Below, in pieces: positions 5,745-6,781 of a DNA stretch of 6,781 nt (positions are counted from its first letter, which is position 1; each line of letters opens with the position of its first letter). The stretch is from Halobacteriales archaeon (GTDB lineage Archaea; Thermoplasmatota; SW-10-69-26; JACQPN01; JAIVGT01): NCBI GenBank assembly GCA_020201485.1, contig JAIVGT010000237.1, positions 1 through 6,781 on the forward strand, given 5' to 3'. The notes under the pieces were generated by a model, which was given only the letters and a program-made list of their open reading frames with translations, ran no database searches and was not told the origin of the DNA. Made by a program: the position numbers and the translations under genes.

Positions 5745-5751
5745 ATTTGAA
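5745..5751 (-). promoter_or_regulatory. Possible TATA-like box upstream of the first RTX gene
   Basis: The minus strand reads TTCAAAT, the most AT-rich stretch just upstream, centred about 34 bases before ATG 5714. This predicts a short leader of under 10 bases. The box is weak. The 239-base gap to the upstream paralog (5715-5953) otherwise holds only GC-rich sequence, including a perfect 7-bp stem at 5826-5843, and no convincing gene. Confidence 0.3.
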
Positions 5752-5825
5752 GCCTGGCTCTGCCCCCGGGTACGCCAGGTAGAAGCCATCGCGACAAACC
5801 GCCCGAGGCCCGACTTGGCCACGCT

Positions 5826-5843
5826 CGGCCCGCGAGCGGGCCG
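5826..5843. other. Perfect 7-bp GC hairpin between the two RTX genes
   Basis: CGGCCCG (5826-5832) pairs with CGGGCCG (5837-5843) across a CGAG loop. It lies about 110 bases downstream of the stop codon of the upstream RTX gene and about 110 bases before the start of the next. It could mark a 3' end or a processing point, but it has no T-tract and may be a chance effect of base composition. Confidence 0.25.
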
Positions 5844-5953
5844 GCGGGCCCGGCGACCCGCCTCCGGGAAAGCGCGGGATGGGACGCGCCGTGCGACGGC
5901 CACGCCCTCGCGCCACCGGTTCTCAGCCCGTCGGGCCGGGCCTCACGCGAGCG

Positions 5954-6781
5954 TCAGAGAACGACCGTGTCGTCCAGGCCGCACCCGGCGAAGGGCTCGA
6001 TCTCGATGTCGCTGCCCGCCTGGCCGTACACGGCGTCGACCCCGCCGTTGCACTGGAGGCTGTCGTCGCCGTTGCCGCCGTACACCTTGTCGTTGCCCGT
6101 GCCGCCCGCGACGAAGTCGCCACCCTCCCCGCCGTACAGGATGTCCGGCCCGTCGCCGCCCTGGATGCTGTCCGCGTCGGCGTCGCCATAGACCGTGTCA
6201 GCACCGCTCGACCCTGCCGCGGCGGATTCCACGGTCGCGGAGCTGATGGGGCTGTTGTCGCCAGCGAGCGAGTCCCAGCCAGCGCCGCCGCGCATCGTGT
6301 TCCCGAGCAGCTTGCCCGTGTCGGTGTCCGCCCCCCCGTCCAGGTACGTCCCGGTCATGGTGTCGTCGCCGGGCCCGCCGGACATCGTGGCCTTGCCCCC
6401 GACGAGCTGATCGTTGCCGCCTTCGCCCGTCACGTACTGCCCGTAGACGGTCTGGTCGTCGCCAGGGCCGGCATCGACGACGTCGTTGCCTGCGACGAGG
6501 ACGTCGTTGCCCGCGCCGCCTTCGAGCACGTCCCCTGCGCCCTGGTCGACACCCGAGCCGAGCTTGATGTTGTCCGGCGAGCCCGTGAGTGTGTCGTCGC
6601 CCGCCCCGCCGATCAGGTCGTCGCCGTCCACCGTGTCGCCGCCCGCGCCGCTGTCGATGACGTCGGCGACGCCCGCGAGCTTGTCGTTGCCGGCGCCGCC
6701 GGTCAAGCTGTCGCCCATGATCGTGTCCGCGCCCGCTCCGGTGGTGATGCGGTCCGCGCCGCCCTTGAGCACGTCCGCGCC
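5954..6781 (-). CDS. RTX/hemolysin-type calcium-binding repeat protein, N-terminus outside the window
   Basis: The frame is open to the right edge; 275 residues are visible, beginning GADVLKGGADRI, and the gene ends with TGA. Seen: five full 30-residue repeats opening TIMGDS, TVDGDD, QGAGDV, TVYGQY and TMTGTY (about residues 20-170), each containing a GGxGNDxL-type Ca2+-binding nonapeptide. A transition region SLAGDNSPIS...ESAAAGSSGAD follows, then short nonapeptides (DSIQGGDGPDILYGGEG, GGTGNDKVYGGNGDDSLQC) and a tail with a second Cys (AGCGLDD) ending VVL. It is a clear paralog of the gene at 3969-5714: the last long repeat and the C-terminal module match segment by segment. By analogy it should carry an upstream signal peptide and be secreted. 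No C-terminal anchor or transmembrane segment is visible. A GTG at 6772 lies inside a repeat and is not a credible start. Confidence 0.88.
   Translation of the reverse strand, partial: GADVLKGGADRITTGAGADTIMGDSLTGGAGNDKLAGVADVIDSGAGGDTVDGDDLIGGAGDDTLTGSPDNIKLGSGVDQGAGDVLEGGAGNDVLVAGNDVVDAGPGDDQTVYGQYVTGEGGNDQLVGGKATMSGGPGDDTMTGTYLDGGADTDTGKLLGNTMRGGAGWDSLAGDNSPISSATVESAAAGSSGADTVYGDADADSIQGGDGPDILYGGEGGDFVAGGTGNDKVYGGNGDDSLQCNGGVDAVYGQAGSDIEIEPFAGCGLDDTVVL
6272..6724 (-). repeat. Array of five ~90-bp repeats inside the second RTX gene
   Basis: Units occupy 6635-6724, 6545-6634, 6452-6544, 6362-6451 and 6272-6361, encoding 30, 30, 31, 30 and 30 residues. They follow the same register as the array in the neighbouring paralog but are richer in the classical GGAGNDxL core and poorer in the Tyr-Gly-Asp-Tyr opening. 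The array continues toward the window edge (6725-6781) in a partial unit. Confidence 0.8.

Noticed and set aside
4284..5750. A 488-codon plus-strand frame, rich in Val, Ala and Asp
   Set aside because: It is the mirror of the RTX repeat array. Its apparent regularity comes from the 90-bp repeats on the other strand.
5826..5843. Intrinsic terminator between the RTX genes
   Set aside because: The stem is perfect but no T-tract follows on the transcribed strand, so it is kept only as a low-confidence hairpin.
5715..5903. N-terminal extension of the RTX gene to ATG 5903
   Set aside because: It adds 63 Arg/Pro-rich residues before a good signal peptide, which would put the export signal inside the protein.
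3969..6781. RTX genes as a cytolytic toxin operon
   Set aside because: There is no hydrophobic pore-forming domain, acyltransferase or type I transporter in the window. Repeat-only secreted proteins are better seen as structural or adhesive.

Overview
The window is very GC-rich and gene-dense. It most likely comes from a high-GC archaeon; Thermoplasmatota is my best guess, but no marker gene fixes the lineage. The archaeal reading rests on three things. Isolated AT-rich TATA-like boxes stand about 25-35 bases upstream of start codons that have little or no leader and no clear Shine-Dalgarno site. One gene encodes a stand-alone Lrp/AsnC ligand-binding (RAM) domain. A membrane-anchored protein with HEHA/HMHA motifs resembles a group I associate mainly with archaea. 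A high-GC bacterium is not excluded.

Layout, left to right. Positions 1-1419 (minus) hold tldE/pmbA, cut by the left edge close to its C-terminus. Positions 1420-2796 (minus) hold tldD with an intact HExxxH motif; its stop codon directly abuts the tldE start. Positions 2851-3516 (minus) encode a single-pass membrane protein with a His-rich external domain, 54 bases upstream of tldD on the same strand. Positions 3517-3632 are a divergent promoter region. Positions 3633-3890 (plus) encode the small RAM-domain protein. Positions 3969-5714 and 5954-6781 (both minus) are two tandem paralogous genes for secreted RTX/hemolysin-type calcium-binding repeat proteins. The second is cut by the right edge and lacks its N-terminus.

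The most notable observations are in the RTX pair. The first RTX gene reads as one frame from a signal peptide to a C-terminal module that its paralog shares, except for one in-frame TAG. That TAG stands exactly where the repeat consensus has tyrosine (TAC). Both paralogs are built mainly of a regular 30-residue (90-bp) higher-order repeat with consensus [VIT]-x-Y-G-D-Y-L-x-G-G-x-G-x-D-x-L-x-x-G-x-D-x-I-x-x-G-x-G-x-D, not only the usual nonapeptide.

Functionally, TldD and TldE should form a heterodimeric cytoplasmic metalloprotease that acts on small or unfolded peptides. The RTX proteins should be exported and Ca2+-folded at the surface or outside the cell. Nothing in the sequence links these two groups. 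No tRNA, rRNA, CRISPR array, transposase or integrase is visible. All other long reading frames are antisense or out-of-frame shadows of the genes listed.
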